Below are positions 42,809-50,721 of a DNA stretch of 64,000 bases, piece after piece; the first letter of the stretch is position 1; every line of letters starts with the position of its first letter. A program made the position numbers and the translations under genes. The stretch lies in contig CAZFRM010000004.1 in the NCBI GenBank assembly GCA_964521255.1, positions 1 through 64,000 of the forward strand, in the 5' to 3' direction. The notes under the pieces are model-generated. The model worked only from the letters and a program-made list of their open reading frames with translations. It was not told the origin of the DNA and made no database searches. This DNA comes from ZC4RG29 sp964521255. Its GTDB lineage: Bacteria > Bacteroidota > Bacteroidia > Cytophagales > Cyclobacteriaceae.

Positions 42809-43441
42809 ATGCCTGGAATTATAGGAAAGAAAATAGGGATGACTAGCCTATTTGGAACCGACGGTGAGAATATCGCGTGCACGGTGATCCAAGCCGGTCC
42901 TTGCGTTGTTACGCAAGTTAAATCCCAGGACACAGACGGCTATAAAGCTGTTCAATTGTCTTTCGGAGATAAGAAAGAAAAGCACTCCAACAAGGCCGAG
43001 ATCGGCCACTTCAAGAAAGCAGCCACTGCTCCCAAACGGGCTGTTGTGGAATTCAGAGACTTCAGCAACGAATTCGAGGGGAAAGTTGAATTAGGCAAAG
43101 AAATCTTTTCACAGGATGTATTTGTCGAAGGCGATTATGTAGATGCCGTTGGTCTTTCAAAAGGTAAAGGCTTCCAGGGTGTTGTTAAACGTCATGGTTT
43201 CGCCGGTGTTGGCGGTCAGACGCACGGTCAGCACAACAGGCTTCGCGCACCCGGTTCAATGGGTAATGCTTCATTCGCATCACGCGTTCCAAAAGGAAAA
43301 CGTCTCGCAGGTCGCATGGGTAATGATCGCGTTAAGGTTACTAACCTTCGCATTGTAAAAATTCTTCCAGAGCAAAATGTAATTGTTGTTAGCGGCTCAA
43401 TTCCGGGAGCAAAAAATTCAACTGTAATCCTTGTGAAGTAA
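42809..43441 (+). CDS. rplC: Ribosomal protein L3
   Basis: Early-assembling large-subunit protein near the peptidyl-transferase centre. It has 210 residues, with IIGKKIGMTSLF (4-15) at the N-terminus and the loop region GVGGQTHGQHNRLRAPGSMG, which reaches the catalytic centre. First gene of the S10-type cluster here, since rpsJ lies 25 kb away. The stop codon overlaps the rplD start (TAATG), implying coupling. Confidence 0.98.
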   Translation: MPGIIGKKIGMTSLFGTDGENIACTVIQAGPCVVTQVKSQDTDGYKAVQLSFGDKKEKHSNKAEIGHFKKAATAPKRAVVEFRDFSNEFEGKVELGKEIFSQDVFVEGDYVDAVGLSKGKGFQGVVKRHGFAGVGGQTHGQHNRLRAPGSMGNASFASRVPKGKRLAGRMGNDRVKVTNLRIVKILPEQNVIVVSGSIPGAKNSTVILVK

Positions 43442-44073
43442 TGGACGTAGTGATTAAAAAATACAGCGGCCAGGATACGGATAGAAAGGTGAGCCTTTCG
43501 GATGCCGTATTTGGTATCGAACCAAATGATCATGCTATTTATCTTGATGTGAAAAGCTACCTCGCTAACCAACGCCAGGGAACACACAAGTCAAAGCAGC
43601 GTAACGAAATCTCGGGTTCATCAAAGAAACTTAAGAAACAAAAAGGAACAGGTGGAGCTCGTGCGGGTAATATCAAGAACCCTCAGTTCAAAGGTGGAGG
43701 ACGTGTTTTCGGTCCCACTCCTCGTGACTATTCTTTCAAGTTGAATAAGAAAGTTAAGGACCTGGCGCGTAAGTCAGCATTGACATACAAAGCAAAGGAT
43801 AATGCAATTGCCATACTGGAGGATTTCACATTGGAATCACCAAAGACGAAGCAGTATTTAAGCATGCTTGCTTCGTTGTCTTTAAAGGATAAGAAAACTC
43901 TCCTCGTGCTTCCTGATGCCAACAAGAACATTGTACTGGCAGGAAGAAACCTACAGCACACCAAGATTACAACGGCTGAGCAAATCAACACCTACGATGT
44001 GATGAATGCAGACAACGTGATCTTCGTTGAGAGTTCTATAGATAAAGTAGTGAACTTGTTAAATAAAGAATAA
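43441..44073 (+). CDS. rplD: Ribosomal protein L4
   Basis: Large-subunit protein lining the exit tunnel; in gamma-proteobacteria it represses the S10 operon. It has 210 residues with the tunnel loop KLKKQKGTGGARAGNIKNP (about 63-81, partly quoted) and GGRVFGPTPRDYSFKLNKK. It is joined to rplC and rplW by 1-nt stop/start overlaps. Control by L4 has not been shown in Bacteroidota and no target is assigned. Confidence 0.98.
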   Translation: MDVVIKKYSGQDTDRKVSLSDAVFGIEPNDHAIYLDVKSYLANQRQGTHKSKQRNEISGSSKKLKKQKGTGGARAGNIKNPQFKGGGRVFGPTPRDYSFKLNKKVKDLARKSALTYKAKDNAIAILEDFTLESPKTKQYLSMLASLSLKDKKTLLVLPDANKNIVLAGRNLQHTKITTAEQINTYDVMNADNVIFVESSIDKVVNLLNKE

Positions 44074-44360
44074 TGAGTGTTCTAAAGAGACCATTGGTTA
44101 CTGAAAAGGTTTCTGCTTTAAATGAAAAAGGCAAGTACGGCTTCATCGTCGATATCAAAGCCAATAAAGTAGAGATCAAAAAGGCCGTGGAAAAACAATA
44201 CGGTGTAAACGTAGAAAAGGTAAATACCATCAATGTGATGGGTAAGCACAAGGTACGCTACACCAAGACCGGAATTTTAGGCGGTAATAAACCTAACTAT
44301 AAGAAAGCCATTGTGACTTTGGCTGAAGGAGAAGTAATTGATTTTTATAGCAACGTATAA
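44073..44360 (+). CDS. rplW: Ribosomal protein L23
   Basis: Tunnel-exit protein that docks trigger factor and the signal recognition particle. The 95-residue product begins VLKRPLVTEKVSALNEKGKY (3-22, partly the family motif RPxxTEK) and keeps the NxxxIKxAVExxYGVxVxKVNTINVMGK pattern. Translationally coupled to rplD by overlap; rplB follows after 10 nt. Confidence 0.98.
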   Translation: MSVLKRPLVTEKVSALNEKGKYGFIVDIKANKVEIKKAVEKQYGVNVEKVNTINVMGKHKVRYTKTGILGGNKPNYKKAIVTLAEGEVIDFYSNV

Positions 44361-44370
44361 TCATTGAATC

Positions 44371-45195
44371 ATGGCGTTGAAGAAATTAAAACCGGTAACA
44401 CCAGGAACGAGACATCGCTTAGCTCCTTCATTTGATGACGTTACGGCAGCGAAGCCCGAAAAGTCATTGGTGAAGACTGTTAAAAAGAGTGGTGGCCGGA
44501 ATAATGTAGGTCGCTTAACGATGCGTTACATCGGTGGCGGTCACAAGCAGAAATTAAGGGACATCGATTTTAAGCGAAACAAAATTGGCGTTCCTGCTAC
44601 GGTAAAATCTATTGAATACGATCCGACAAGAACAGCGAGAGTTGCTCTGCTGTACTATATTGATGGATCCAAGTCATATATACTTGCACCGGAGGGAATC
44701 AAAGTTGGACAACAACTTCTCGCTGGAAGTGATATTGCTCCTGAAGTAGGAAATGCACTTCCGCTTGCAAAAATTCCTGTTGGTACTATAGTTCATAATG
44801 TTGAATTGAAACCTGGTAAAGGTGGTGCTATTGCACGAAGCGCTGGCTCATTTGTACAGTTGCTCGCGCGCGAGAATGGTCTTGCAACATTGAAAATGCC
44901 TTCGGGCGAAATGCGCAATGTACAGGATGTTTGTATGGCCACTATCGGTACCGTATCCAATGCTGACCACATGAATGAAAGTGTTGGTAAGGCAGGTCGC
45001 AGTCGCTGGAGAGGTGTTCGTCCACGCACAAGAGGTGTTGCGATGAACCCGGTTGATCACCCGATGGGTGGTGGTGAAGGCCGTGCATCCGGAGGTCATC
45101 CAAGATCACGTAAAGGGTTGTACACAAAAGGTAAGAAGACCCGTCATCCAAAGAAATATTCAGATCGTCTAATCATATCTAGGAGGAAAAAATAA
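44371..45195 (+). CDS. rplB: Ribosomal protein L2
   Basis: Core large-subunit protein required for subunit joining and peptidyl transfer. It has 274 residues; the conserved C-terminal HPMGGGEGRASGGHPRSRKG region includes the His that lies close to the catalytic centre (VDHPMGGGEG). N-terminal PVTPGTRHRLAPSFDDVT is Bacteroidota-like. Overlaps the rpsS start by one base. Confidence 0.98.
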   Translation: MALKKLKPVTPGTRHRLAPSFDDVTAAKPEKSLVKTVKKSGGRNNVGRLTMRYIGGGHKQKLRDIDFKRNKIGVPATVKSIEYDPTRTARVALLYYIDGSKSYILAPEGIKVGQQLLAGSDIAPEVGNALPLAKIPVGTIVHNVELKPGKGGAIARSAGSFVQLLARENGLATLKMPSGEMRNVQDVCMATIGTVSNADHMNESVGKAGRSRWRGVRPRTRGVAMNPVDHPMGGGEGRASGGHPRSRKGLYTKGKKTRHPKKYSDRLIISRRKK

Positions 45196-45473
45196 TGGGA
45201 CGCTCGATTAAAAAGGGACCATATTGCGATTTCCGCTTAACGAAAAAAGTGGAAACTATGGAGAAATCCGGAAAGAAGTCTGTCATCAAGACCTGGTCAA
45301 GAAGATCGACTGTAACACCGGAACTCATCGGCCACACGTTCGCCGTACATAATGGTAATAAGTTTATACCGGTTTATGTTACCGAAAATATGGTAGGCCA
45401 TAAGTTAGGTGAATTTGCACCCACACGTGTTTTCCGTGGACATTCAGGTAATAAGAAAGATAACGCTAAGTAA
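45195..45473 (+). CDS. rpsS: Ribosomal protein S19
   Basis: Head protein of the small subunit, next to S13. The 92-residue protein starts MGRSIKKGPYCDF and has KTWSRRSTVTPELIGHTFAVHNGNKFIPVYV (in part) and HKLGEFAPTRVFRGHSG, all typical. It overlaps rplB by one base and precedes rplV by 2 nt. Confidence 0.98.
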   Translation: MGRSIKKGPYCDFRLTKKVETMEKSGKKSVIKTWSRRSTVTPELIGHTFAVHNGNKFIPVYVTENMVGHKLGEFAPTRVFRGHSGNKKDNAK

Positions 45474-45475
45474 TC

Positions 45476-45937
45476 ATGGAAGAGGTAGCTAAAAAGACAA
45501 AGCGTTCAGTTCTCAAGCGAGAGAAACGCGATGCCCGCAAAGAAGCGGCAAAGACAGGACCTGTCGTAGCTAGGCTTAAGAATGTTCCCTCATCTCCTCG
45601 TAAGATGAGACTGGTTGCTGATTTGATTAGAGGCGAACGGGTAAATAAGGCCTTGAACATTTTGAAATACGAACCTAAGTATGGTTCAGCGAAACTTGAA
45701 AAACTTTTGCTTTCGGCTATTTCCAACTGGGAAGCCAAAAACCAGGAAGCAAAACTTGAAGAGGCCGATCTTTTTGTAAAAGATATATGGGTTGACGGAG
45801 GCCGCATTCTGAAAAGATTGCGCCCGGCGCCCCAAGGTAGAGCGCATCGTGTAAGAAAGCGTTCCAATCATGTGACGTTGGTTCTCGATAGCCTCAAAAA
45901 AACTGAAACGACAGTAGAAGAAAAGGAAACAAAATAA
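45476..45937 (+). CDS. rplV: Ribosomal protein L22, with N-terminal extension
   Basis: Tunnel-lining large-subunit protein. Of 153 residues, the normal core begins near residue 31 (ARLKNVPSSPRKMRLVADLI) and ends with the conserved GRAHRVRKRSNHVTLVL. The first 30 residues (EEVAKKTKRSVLKREKRDAR) form a highly charged extension, and there is a charged tail of about 15 residues. The extra N-terminus is translated from a well-placed ATG 2 nt after rpsS; an internal start is possible but no other ATG is nearby. Confidence 0.95.
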   Translation: MEEVAKKTKRSVLKREKRDARKEAAKTGPVVARLKNVPSSPRKMRLVADLIRGERVNKALNILKYEPKYGSAKLEKLLLSAISNWEAKNQEAKLEEADLFVKDIWVDGGRILKRLRPAPQGRAHRVRKRSNHVTLVLDSLKKTETTVEEKETK

Positions 45938-45940
45938 TTC

Positions 45941-46753
45941 ATGGGACAAAAAGTAAATCCTGTAGGCCTTCGTTTAGGTATCATCCGCGGTTGGGATTCC
46001 AACTGGTACGGTGGAAATACCTTCTCTGATAAATTGGTTGAAGATCATAAGATCAGAGAATATGTGGAGGCTCGTATCCCTAAAGGTGGTATTGCTAAAG
46101 TGGTAATCGAAAGAACACTGAAACGCATTACGCTGACCATTCATACGGCCCGTCCCGGTGTTGTTATCGGAAAAGGTGGAAATGAGGTTGACAAAATAAA
46201 AGAAGAATTAAAGAAGCTCACCGGAAAAGATGTTCAGATAAACATCTTTGAAATAAAGCGTCCTGAACTGGATTCTAAGTTGGTGGGTGAAGCAATAGCT
46301 CAGCAGATTGAAGCTCGTATTTCTTATAAGCGCGCTATGAAGCAAGCGATAGCAAGTGCCATTCGCGTTGGGGCTGAAGGAATTAAAGTAAAAGTTTCTG
46401 GTCGTTTGGCAGGTGCTGAAATGGCAAGAACTGAACAATATAAAGAAGGTCGTATTCCTCTTCATACACTCCGTGCAGATATCGATTATGCTATATCAGA
46501 AGCACAAACGGTTTATGGAAAGATCGGTATCAAGGTATGGATCTTCAAAGGGGAGATTTATGGTAAACGTGATCTTTCTCCGAATATCGGCGTTGTAAGC
46601 AACGTTCAGGGCGGAGGCTCACCTAAAGGTGGTGATAAACCACAAGGCAGAAGAGGTGGAAGAGGCGACAATCGCGGAAGAGGTGACGGAGGTCGTGGCG
46701 GAAGAGGCGATGGTGGCCATGGCCATGGTGGAAGAGGAAAAGGAAACAGGTAA
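45941..46753 (+). CDS. rpsC: Ribosomal protein S3, with Gly/Arg-rich tail
   Basis: Small-subunit protein at the mRNA entry, with helicase-like activity for structured mRNA in other bacteria. It has 270 residues: N-terminal GQKVNPVGLRLGIIRGWDSNW, KH domain with GVVIGKGGNEVDKIKEEL (GxxG core about 71-74), and the C-terminal S3 domain ending near residue 222 (GEIYGKRDLSPN is its end region). The last 50 residues are rich in Gly, Arg and Asp with repeated RGG/RGD-like units and a GHGHGG turn, and their DNA (46625-46752) is a tandem-like GGTGGAAGAGGC repeat. Confidence 0.97.
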   Translation: MGQKVNPVGLRLGIIRGWDSNWYGGNTFSDKLVEDHKIREYVEARIPKGGIAKVVIERTLKRITLTIHTARPGVVIGKGGNEVDKIKEELKKLTGKDVQINIFEIKRPELDSKLVGEAIAQQIEARISYKRAMKQAIASAIRVGAEGIKVKVSGRLAGAEMARTEQYKEGRIPLHTLRADIDYAISEAQTVYGKIGIKVWIFKGEIYGKRDLSPNIGVVSNVQGGGSPKGGDKPQGRRGGRGDNRGRGDGGRGGRGDGGHGHGGRGKGNR

Positions 46754-46780
46754 TAAAGGAAACATTAAAGTTAGGTAACG

Positions 46781-47203
46781 ATGTTACAGCCTAAGCGAAC
46801 AAAATTTAGAAAACAACAAAAGGGACGTGTTAAAGGAATGGCTACACGTGGACATACCATTGCGTTCGGTTCTTTCGGTTTAAAGTCACTTGAAGGTGGT
46901 TGGATCACTGCACGTCAGCTCGAAGCAGCGCGTATTGCAGTAACTCGCGCCATGAAACGTGAAGGCCAGGTATGGATCAGAATATTTCCTGATAAACCTG
47001 TTACCAGAAAGCCCGCTGAAGTTCGTATGGGTAAAGGTAAAGGTGCTCCTGAATATTGGGTTGCCGTGATAAAACCCGGAACTATTTTGTTTGAAGCTGG
47101 AGGGGTAAATATGGCAACAGCCAAGGAAGCCTTAAGACTTGCTGAAGGTAAACTCCCGATTAAAACCAAGTTCACCGTAAGACCTGATTACGTAGAAAAG
47201 TAG
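46781..47203 (+). CDS. rplP: Ribosomal protein L16
   Basis: Large-subunit protein near the A-site tRNA elbow. The 140-residue protein starts MLQPKRTKFRKQQKGRVKG and has the RAMKREGQVWIRIFPDKPVTRKPAEVRMGKGKG segment in part. A 27-nt spacer separates it from rpsC. Standard place between rpsC and rpmC. Confidence 0.98.
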   Translation: MLQPKRTKFRKQQKGRVKGMATRGHTIAFGSFGLKSLEGGWITARQLEAARIAVTRAMKREGQVWIRIFPDKPVTRKPAEVRMGKGKGAPEYWVAVIKPGTILFEAGGVNMATAKEALRLAEGKLPIKTKFTVRPDYVEK

Positions 47204-47216
47204 AAACATTACAGTC

Positions 47217-47411
47217 ATGAAGAACACAGACATAAGGGCACTTAGCGTAAACGAACTTAAGGAGAAGATTGTAAGCGAATCAGAAGCGCTTCGCAAAGTA
47301 AAATTTGCGCATCAGGTTTCTGCGGTAGAAAATCCTATGAAGATCAAGGAAACTAAAAAACTGATTGCCCGATTGAAGACTGAATTAACGGTTAAAGAAT
47401 CTCAACAATAA
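47217..47411 (+). CDS. rpmC: Ribosomal protein L29
   Basis: Small helical large-subunit protein near the tunnel exit, 64 residues. It begins MKNTDIRALSVNELKEKIVSE and has the usual ENPMKIKETKKLIARLKT second helix. Placed between rplP and rpsQ as in all S10 clusters; rpsQ starts 5 nt later. Confidence 0.96.
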   Translation: MKNTDIRALSVNELKEKIVSESEALRKVKFAHQVSAVENPMKIKETKKLIARLKTELTVKESQQ

Positions 47412-47416
47412 TTCCG

Positions 47417-47677
47417 ATGGAAGAAAATAGGAATTTCAGAAAAGAAAGAGTTGGTAAGGTAGTAAGCAATAAAATGCAGAAATCCATTACCGTTGCTGTT
47501 GATCGTAAGGTAAAGCATCCGATCTATGGCAAGTTTGTGAATAGAACCACCAAACTCATGGCGCACGATGAAAGCAATACTGCCGGCATTGGCGACACGG
47601 TTCGCATTATGGAAACCCGTCCGCTCAGTAAGAATAAGCGCTGGAGATTGGTTGAAGTAATTGAGAAGGCTAAGTAA
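47417..47677 (+). CDS. rpsQ: Ribosomal protein S17
   Basis: Primary 16S-binding OB-fold protein of 86 residues: RKERVGKVVSNKMQKSITVAV (about 8-28, in part), HPIYGKFVNRTTKLMAHDE, GDTVRIMETRPLSKNKRWRLVEV. Length and order are normal. A 24-nt spacer precedes rplN. Confidence 0.98.
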   Translation: MEENRNFRKERVGKVVSNKMQKSITVAVDRKVKHPIYGKFVNRTTKLMAHDESNTAGIGDTVRIMETRPLSKNKRWRLVEVIEKAK

Positions 47678-47701
47678 TAAAAAGACAAAAGGAATAGTAT
47701 T

Positions 47702-48070
47702 ATGATACGCACGGAGACCAGACTTACAGTTGCAGATAACAGCGGAGCAAAAGAAGTGCTTTGTATGCACGTACTGGGAGGCAGCGGAAAACGCTCTGCC
47801 TCAGTAGGTGATAAAATAGTTGTTACTGTAAAATCTGCATTGCCCAGCAGCCAGGTAAAGAAAGGCACAGTTTCTAAAGCTGTTGTAGTTCGCACAACCA
47901 AGGAGATAAGAAGAAAAGATGGTTCTTATATTCGTTTTGAAGACAATGCTGCTGTGCTTCTGAACAACCAGGATGAACCCCGCGGTACACGCATATTCGG
48001 TCCGGTTGCCCGTGAGCTTAGAGAAAAGCAGTTTATGAAAATAGTTTCATTAGCGCCTGAAGTGATTTAA
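47702..48070 (+). CDS. rplN: Ribosomal protein L14
   Basis: Large-subunit protein at the subunit interface, binding site for the silencing factor RsfS. All 122 residues fit the universal pattern: MIRTETRLTVADNSGAKEVLC, GDKIVVTVKSALP, VVVRTTKEIRRKDGSYIRFE and GTRIFGPVARELREK (each quoted in part). Two nt before rplX. Confidence 0.98.
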   Translation: MIRTETRLTVADNSGAKEVLCMHVLGGSGKRSASVGDKIVVTVKSALPSSQVKKGTVSKAVVVRTTKEIRRKDGSYIRFEDNAAVLLNNQDEPRGTRIFGPVARELREKQFMKIVSLAPEVI

Positions 48071-48072
48071 TC

Positions 48073-48414
48073 ATGGAAAGAAAGTTTAACAAGCAGCCAA
48101 AGCTGCACATAAAAAAGGGAGACACTGTAAAGGTGATCGCCGGTGATGATAAAGGCAAAGAAGGCAAAGTGCTGGAAGTTGATTCAGCAAAAGGCCGCGC
48201 CTTTGTTGAAGGAGTCAATATTGTAACCAAACATCAGAAACCTTCTGCCGGAAAACCAGAAGGCGGTATGAAAAAGACTGAAGCATCTATCAATATTAGT
48301 AACCTTATGCTGATTGATCCTGCCTCAGGTAAACCAACCCGTATAGGCCGCAAGGTTAATGCAAAGGGTAAGCTTCAAAGATTTTCAAAGAAAACAGGAG
48401 AATTCATTAAATAA
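48073..48414 (+). CDS. rplX: Ribosomal protein L24
   Basis: Assembly-initiating large-subunit protein of 113 residues with a KOW motif (HIKKGDTVKVIAGDDKGKEG, about 12-31) and the typical FVEGVNIVTKHQKPS region. The tail ends in GKLQRFSKKTGEFIK. Overlaps the rplE start by one base, suggesting coupling. Confidence 0.97.
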   Translation: MERKFNKQPKLHIKKGDTVKVIAGDDKGKEGKVLEVDSAKGRAFVEGVNIVTKHQKPSAGKPEGGMKKTEASINISNLMLIDPASGKPTRIGRKVNAKGKLQRFSKKTGEFIK

Positions 48415-48965
48415 TGGCAGCGCCAAGATTAAAAGAGAAATATCTCAAGGAAATAGTGCCGGCTCTGAAAAGTAAATTTCAGTATAAGTCGGTTATGCAG
48501 GTTCCCAAAATTGAGAAGATCTGCATCAACAAAGGTATGGGGGTAGCAGTTACCGATAAGAAACTTATTGATGTTGGACTGGAAGAAATCACCAATATCA
48601 CCGGGCAGAAAGCGGTTGCCACCAAGTCCAAAAAAGCTATATCGAATTTCAAACTTCGTGAAAACATGCCGATCGGTGTGCGTGTAACGTTGCGTGGAGA
48701 TAAGATGTATGAGTTTATGGATCGTTTGATGAGCATTGCCCTTCCTCGCGTTCGTGATTTTCGCGGCGTTAGTAATAAGGGCTTTGACGGTCGGGGTAAT
48801 TATACACTTGGTGTAAAAGAGCAAATCATTTTCCCTGAGATTTCAATTGATAAAGTAGGCAAAATAAGTGGTATGGATATCACCTTCGTTACATCGGCAG
48901 GTTCAGATGAAGAAAGCCTGGAGTTGTTAAAGGCGTTCGGTATGCCATTCGCTCAAAAAAATTGA
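48414..48965 (+). CDS. rplE: Ribosomal protein L5
   Basis: 5S rRNA-binding protein of the central protuberance, 183 residues. Segments of the family are KSVMQVPKIEKICINKGMG (about 24-42), TGQKAVATKSKKAISNFKLRE (in part), the RGDKMYEFMDRL and the C-terminal GMDITFVTSAGSDEES. Starts inside the rplX stop codon (TAATG). Confidence 0.98.
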   Translation: MAAPRLKEKYLKEIVPALKSKFQYKSVMQVPKIEKICINKGMGVAVTDKKLIDVGLEEITNITGQKAVATKSKKAISNFKLRENMPIGVRVTLRGDKMYEFMDRLMSIALPRVRDFRGVSNKGFDGRGNYTLGVKEQIIFPEISIDKVGKISGMDITFVTSAGSDEESLELLKAFGMPFAQKN

Positions 48966-48974
48966 TATAGAGAT

Positions 48975-49244
48975 ATGGCAAAATTATCAGTGATCGCCAG
49001 ACAGGCAAAAAGAGAAAAATTAGTGGCAACACATGCTGCAAAGAGAAAGGCTTTGAAGAAAGCCGGAGATTATCTGGCCTTGGATAAGCTTCCAAGAAAT
49101 GCATCGCCCGTAAGGTTAAAAAATCGTTGCAAATTGACAGGTCGCCCCAAGGGTTACATAGGTAAATTTGGAGTATGCCGTAATGTGTTTAGAGAAATGG
49201 CCCATGATGGTAAAATACCCGGCTTAACTAAAGCCAGCTGGTAA
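48975..49244 (+). CDS. rpsN: Ribosomal protein S14 (zinc-free type)
   Basis: Small-subunit head protein of 89 residues. This is the long form without zinc: the paired CxxC motifs of the short S14 are absent, with single cysteines in RCKLTGRPKG and VCRN. The end GLTKASW is typical. Last gene of the first spc segment; a promoter for the remaining genes lies directly downstream (49262). Confidence 0.97.
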   Translation: MAKLSVIARQAKREKLVATHAAKRKALKKAGDYLALDKLPRNASPVRLKNRCKLTGRPKGYIGKFGVCRNVFREMAHDGKIPGLTKASW

Positions 49245-49261
49245 AAGTCAATTATTGGCCT

Positions 49262-49310
49262 TTTGATTAAAGAAATAGTTCAATATCTTTGCAGCCCCGT
49301 TTTTAACGGG
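49262..49310 (+). promoter_or_regulatory. Internal promoter and leader hairpin before rpsH
   Basis: -33 TTTG (49262-49265), 18 bp, -7 TATCTTTG (49284-49291), then CAGCC and a perfect hairpin CCCGTT TTT AACGGG (49296-49310). It lies in the 98-nt gap after rpsN, so the second half of the spc cluster can be transcribed on its own. Fourth example of the TAYCTTTGCAGYCC promoter. Confidence 0.85.
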
Positions 49311-49342
49311 TTTGCTTTTTAAATAAAAATGGAGTAGGAAAT

Positions 49343-49741
49343 ATGACCGATCCGATTGCAGATTATTTAACAAGGTTGCGTAATGCCATTAAAGCCAACC
49401 ACCGTGTGGTTGAAATTCCGGCATCTAACCTAAAAAAGGAGATAACCAAAGTGTTGTTTGACAAGGGTTATATCCTGAATTATAAGTTTGAGGAGGGTAA
49501 TACAAAACAAGGATCTATCAAAATAGCCTTGAAATATAACCCAGAGACAAAAGAAGCGGCGATCACAAGCCTGAAGCGCGTTAGTACTCCTGGCTTAAGA
49601 CAATATGCCAGTACTGATTCAATGCCACGTGTATTGAACGGTCTTGGAATTGTAATCCTGTCTACATCAAAAGGAGTTATAACCGACAAAGAAGCGCGTA
49701 CGCTGAATGTTGGTGGCGAAGTATTGTGTTACGTTTACTAG
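49343..49741 (+). CDS. rpsH: Ribosomal protein S8
   Basis: 16S rRNA-binding protein of 132 residues; in Escherichia coli it represses the spc operon. Start MTDPIADYLTRLRNAIKA and end GGEVLCYVY are the usual S8 ends, and ISTSKGVITDKEARTLNVGGE the usual C-terminal block (here ILSTSKG). It has its own promoter at 49262, unlike the classical single spc transcript. Confidence 0.98.
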   Translation: MTDPIADYLTRLRNAIKANHRVVEIPASNLKKEITKVLFDKGYILNYKFEEGNTKQGSIKIALKYNPETKEAAITSLKRVSTPGLRQYASTDSMPRVLNGLGIVILSTSKGVITDKEARTLNVGGEVLCYVY

Positions 49742-49755
49742 AATACTAAAGAAAA

Positions 49756-50307
49756 ATGTCACGCATTGGAAATATGCCCGTAATCATACCCTCTGGAGTT
49801 ACTTTTAACTTTTCAGAGCACAAGGTTAGCGTTAAAGGGCCTAAAGGAGAGTTAACCCAGGTTGTTGATCCTGACTTTACAATAAAATCCGAGAATGGAG
49901 AAGTTCTGGTTGAGCGTCCCACGGATCAGAAACGTCATAAAGCAATGCATGGACTGTATCGTTCTTTAATTGCTAACATGGTTGAAGGCGTTACTAAAGG
50001 TTACAAGATTGACTTAGAGCTGGTGGGTGTTGGTTATAAGGCCAATGCTCAATCCAATGTTTTGGAACTTAGCTTAGGGTACTCACATAATGTTTTTCTT
50101 GCTGTTCCTGCGGAAATAAAAATCCAGGCAACCCAGGAAAAAGGAGCTAACCCTATTATCTCACTTCAGGGTGTTGATAAGCAGTTAATAGGTCAGGTAG
50201 CCGCGAAAATCCGCTCCCTGAGAAAAGTTGAACCATATAAAGGAAAGGGTATTCGCTTTGTTGGTCAGCAGGTTCGCAGAAAAGCTGGTAAGGCAGCTGC
50301 GAAATAA
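49756..50307 (+). CDS. rplF: Ribosomal protein L6
   Basis: Large-subunit protein at the base of the stalk near the factor-binding site. The 183 residues contain two L6 domains, start SRIGNMPVIIPSGVTFNF and end with EPYKGKGIRFVGQQVRRKAGKAA in part. 14 nt after rpsH and 44 nt before rplR. Confidence 0.98.
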   Translation: MSRIGNMPVIIPSGVTFNFSEHKVSVKGPKGELTQVVDPDFTIKSENGEVLVERPTDQKRHKAMHGLYRSLIANMVEGVTKGYKIDLELVGVGYKANAQSNVLELSLGYSHNVFLAVPAEIKIQATQEKGANPIISLQGVDKQLIGQVAAKIRSLRKVEPYKGKGIRFVGQQVRRKAGKAAAK

Positions 50308-50351
50308 AATAAGTAAATGAATTAAGCATCATAGAAAAAAATAATAGGTCT

Positions 50352-50702
50352 ATGGCAGGCAAGAATAACGAGAGAAGAGAAAGAATAAAGTTGGGTGTTC
50401 GCAAAAAGATAAGTGGTACCACAGAACGTCCCCGGCTTTCAATATTCAGAAGCAACAAAAGCATTTATGCACAGTTGATTGATGATATCAAGGGTGTAAC
50501 AATTGCTTCGGCTTCCTCTGTCGAGTTAGGTGATAAAGCCAGGCTTAACATTGAAAACTCAAAGCAGGTAGGTAAGAAGATAGCCGAGAAGGCGATTGCC
50601 ACCGGGGTGCAATCCATAGTATTTGACAGAAATGGCTACTTGTACCATGGAAATATAAAGGCCTTGGCAGAAGGAGCGCGCGAAGGTGGTTTGAAATTTT
50701 AA
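50352..50702 (+). CDS. rplR: Ribosomal protein L18
   Basis: 5S rRNA-binding protein of 116 residues: ERRERIKLGVRKKISGTTERPRLSIFRSNKSIYAQLID (in part) and the C-terminal FDRNGYLYHGNIKALAEGAREGGL. The N-terminal basic tail is of normal length. rpsE follows after 19 nt. Confidence 0.98.
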   Translation: MAGKNNERRERIKLGVRKKISGTTERPRLSIFRSNKSIYAQLIDDIKGVTIASASSVELGDKARLNIENSKQVGKKIAEKAIATGVQSIVFDRNGYLYHGNIKALAEGAREGGLKF

Positions 50703-50721
50703 GCATTAGAAAACCAGAAAT

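Noticed and set aside
46625..46752. GGTGGAAGAGGC repeat at the end of rpsC as a non-coding minisatellite
   Set aside because: The repeat stays in frame with rpsC and ends at a normal stop codon, so it is coding.
49296..49310. CCCGTTTTTAACGGG before rpsH as a terminator of the upstream genes
   Set aside because: It lies downstream of a good promoter, starting about 5 nt after the -7 box, and is followed by TTTGCTTTTT only loosely; a leader hairpin fits better.
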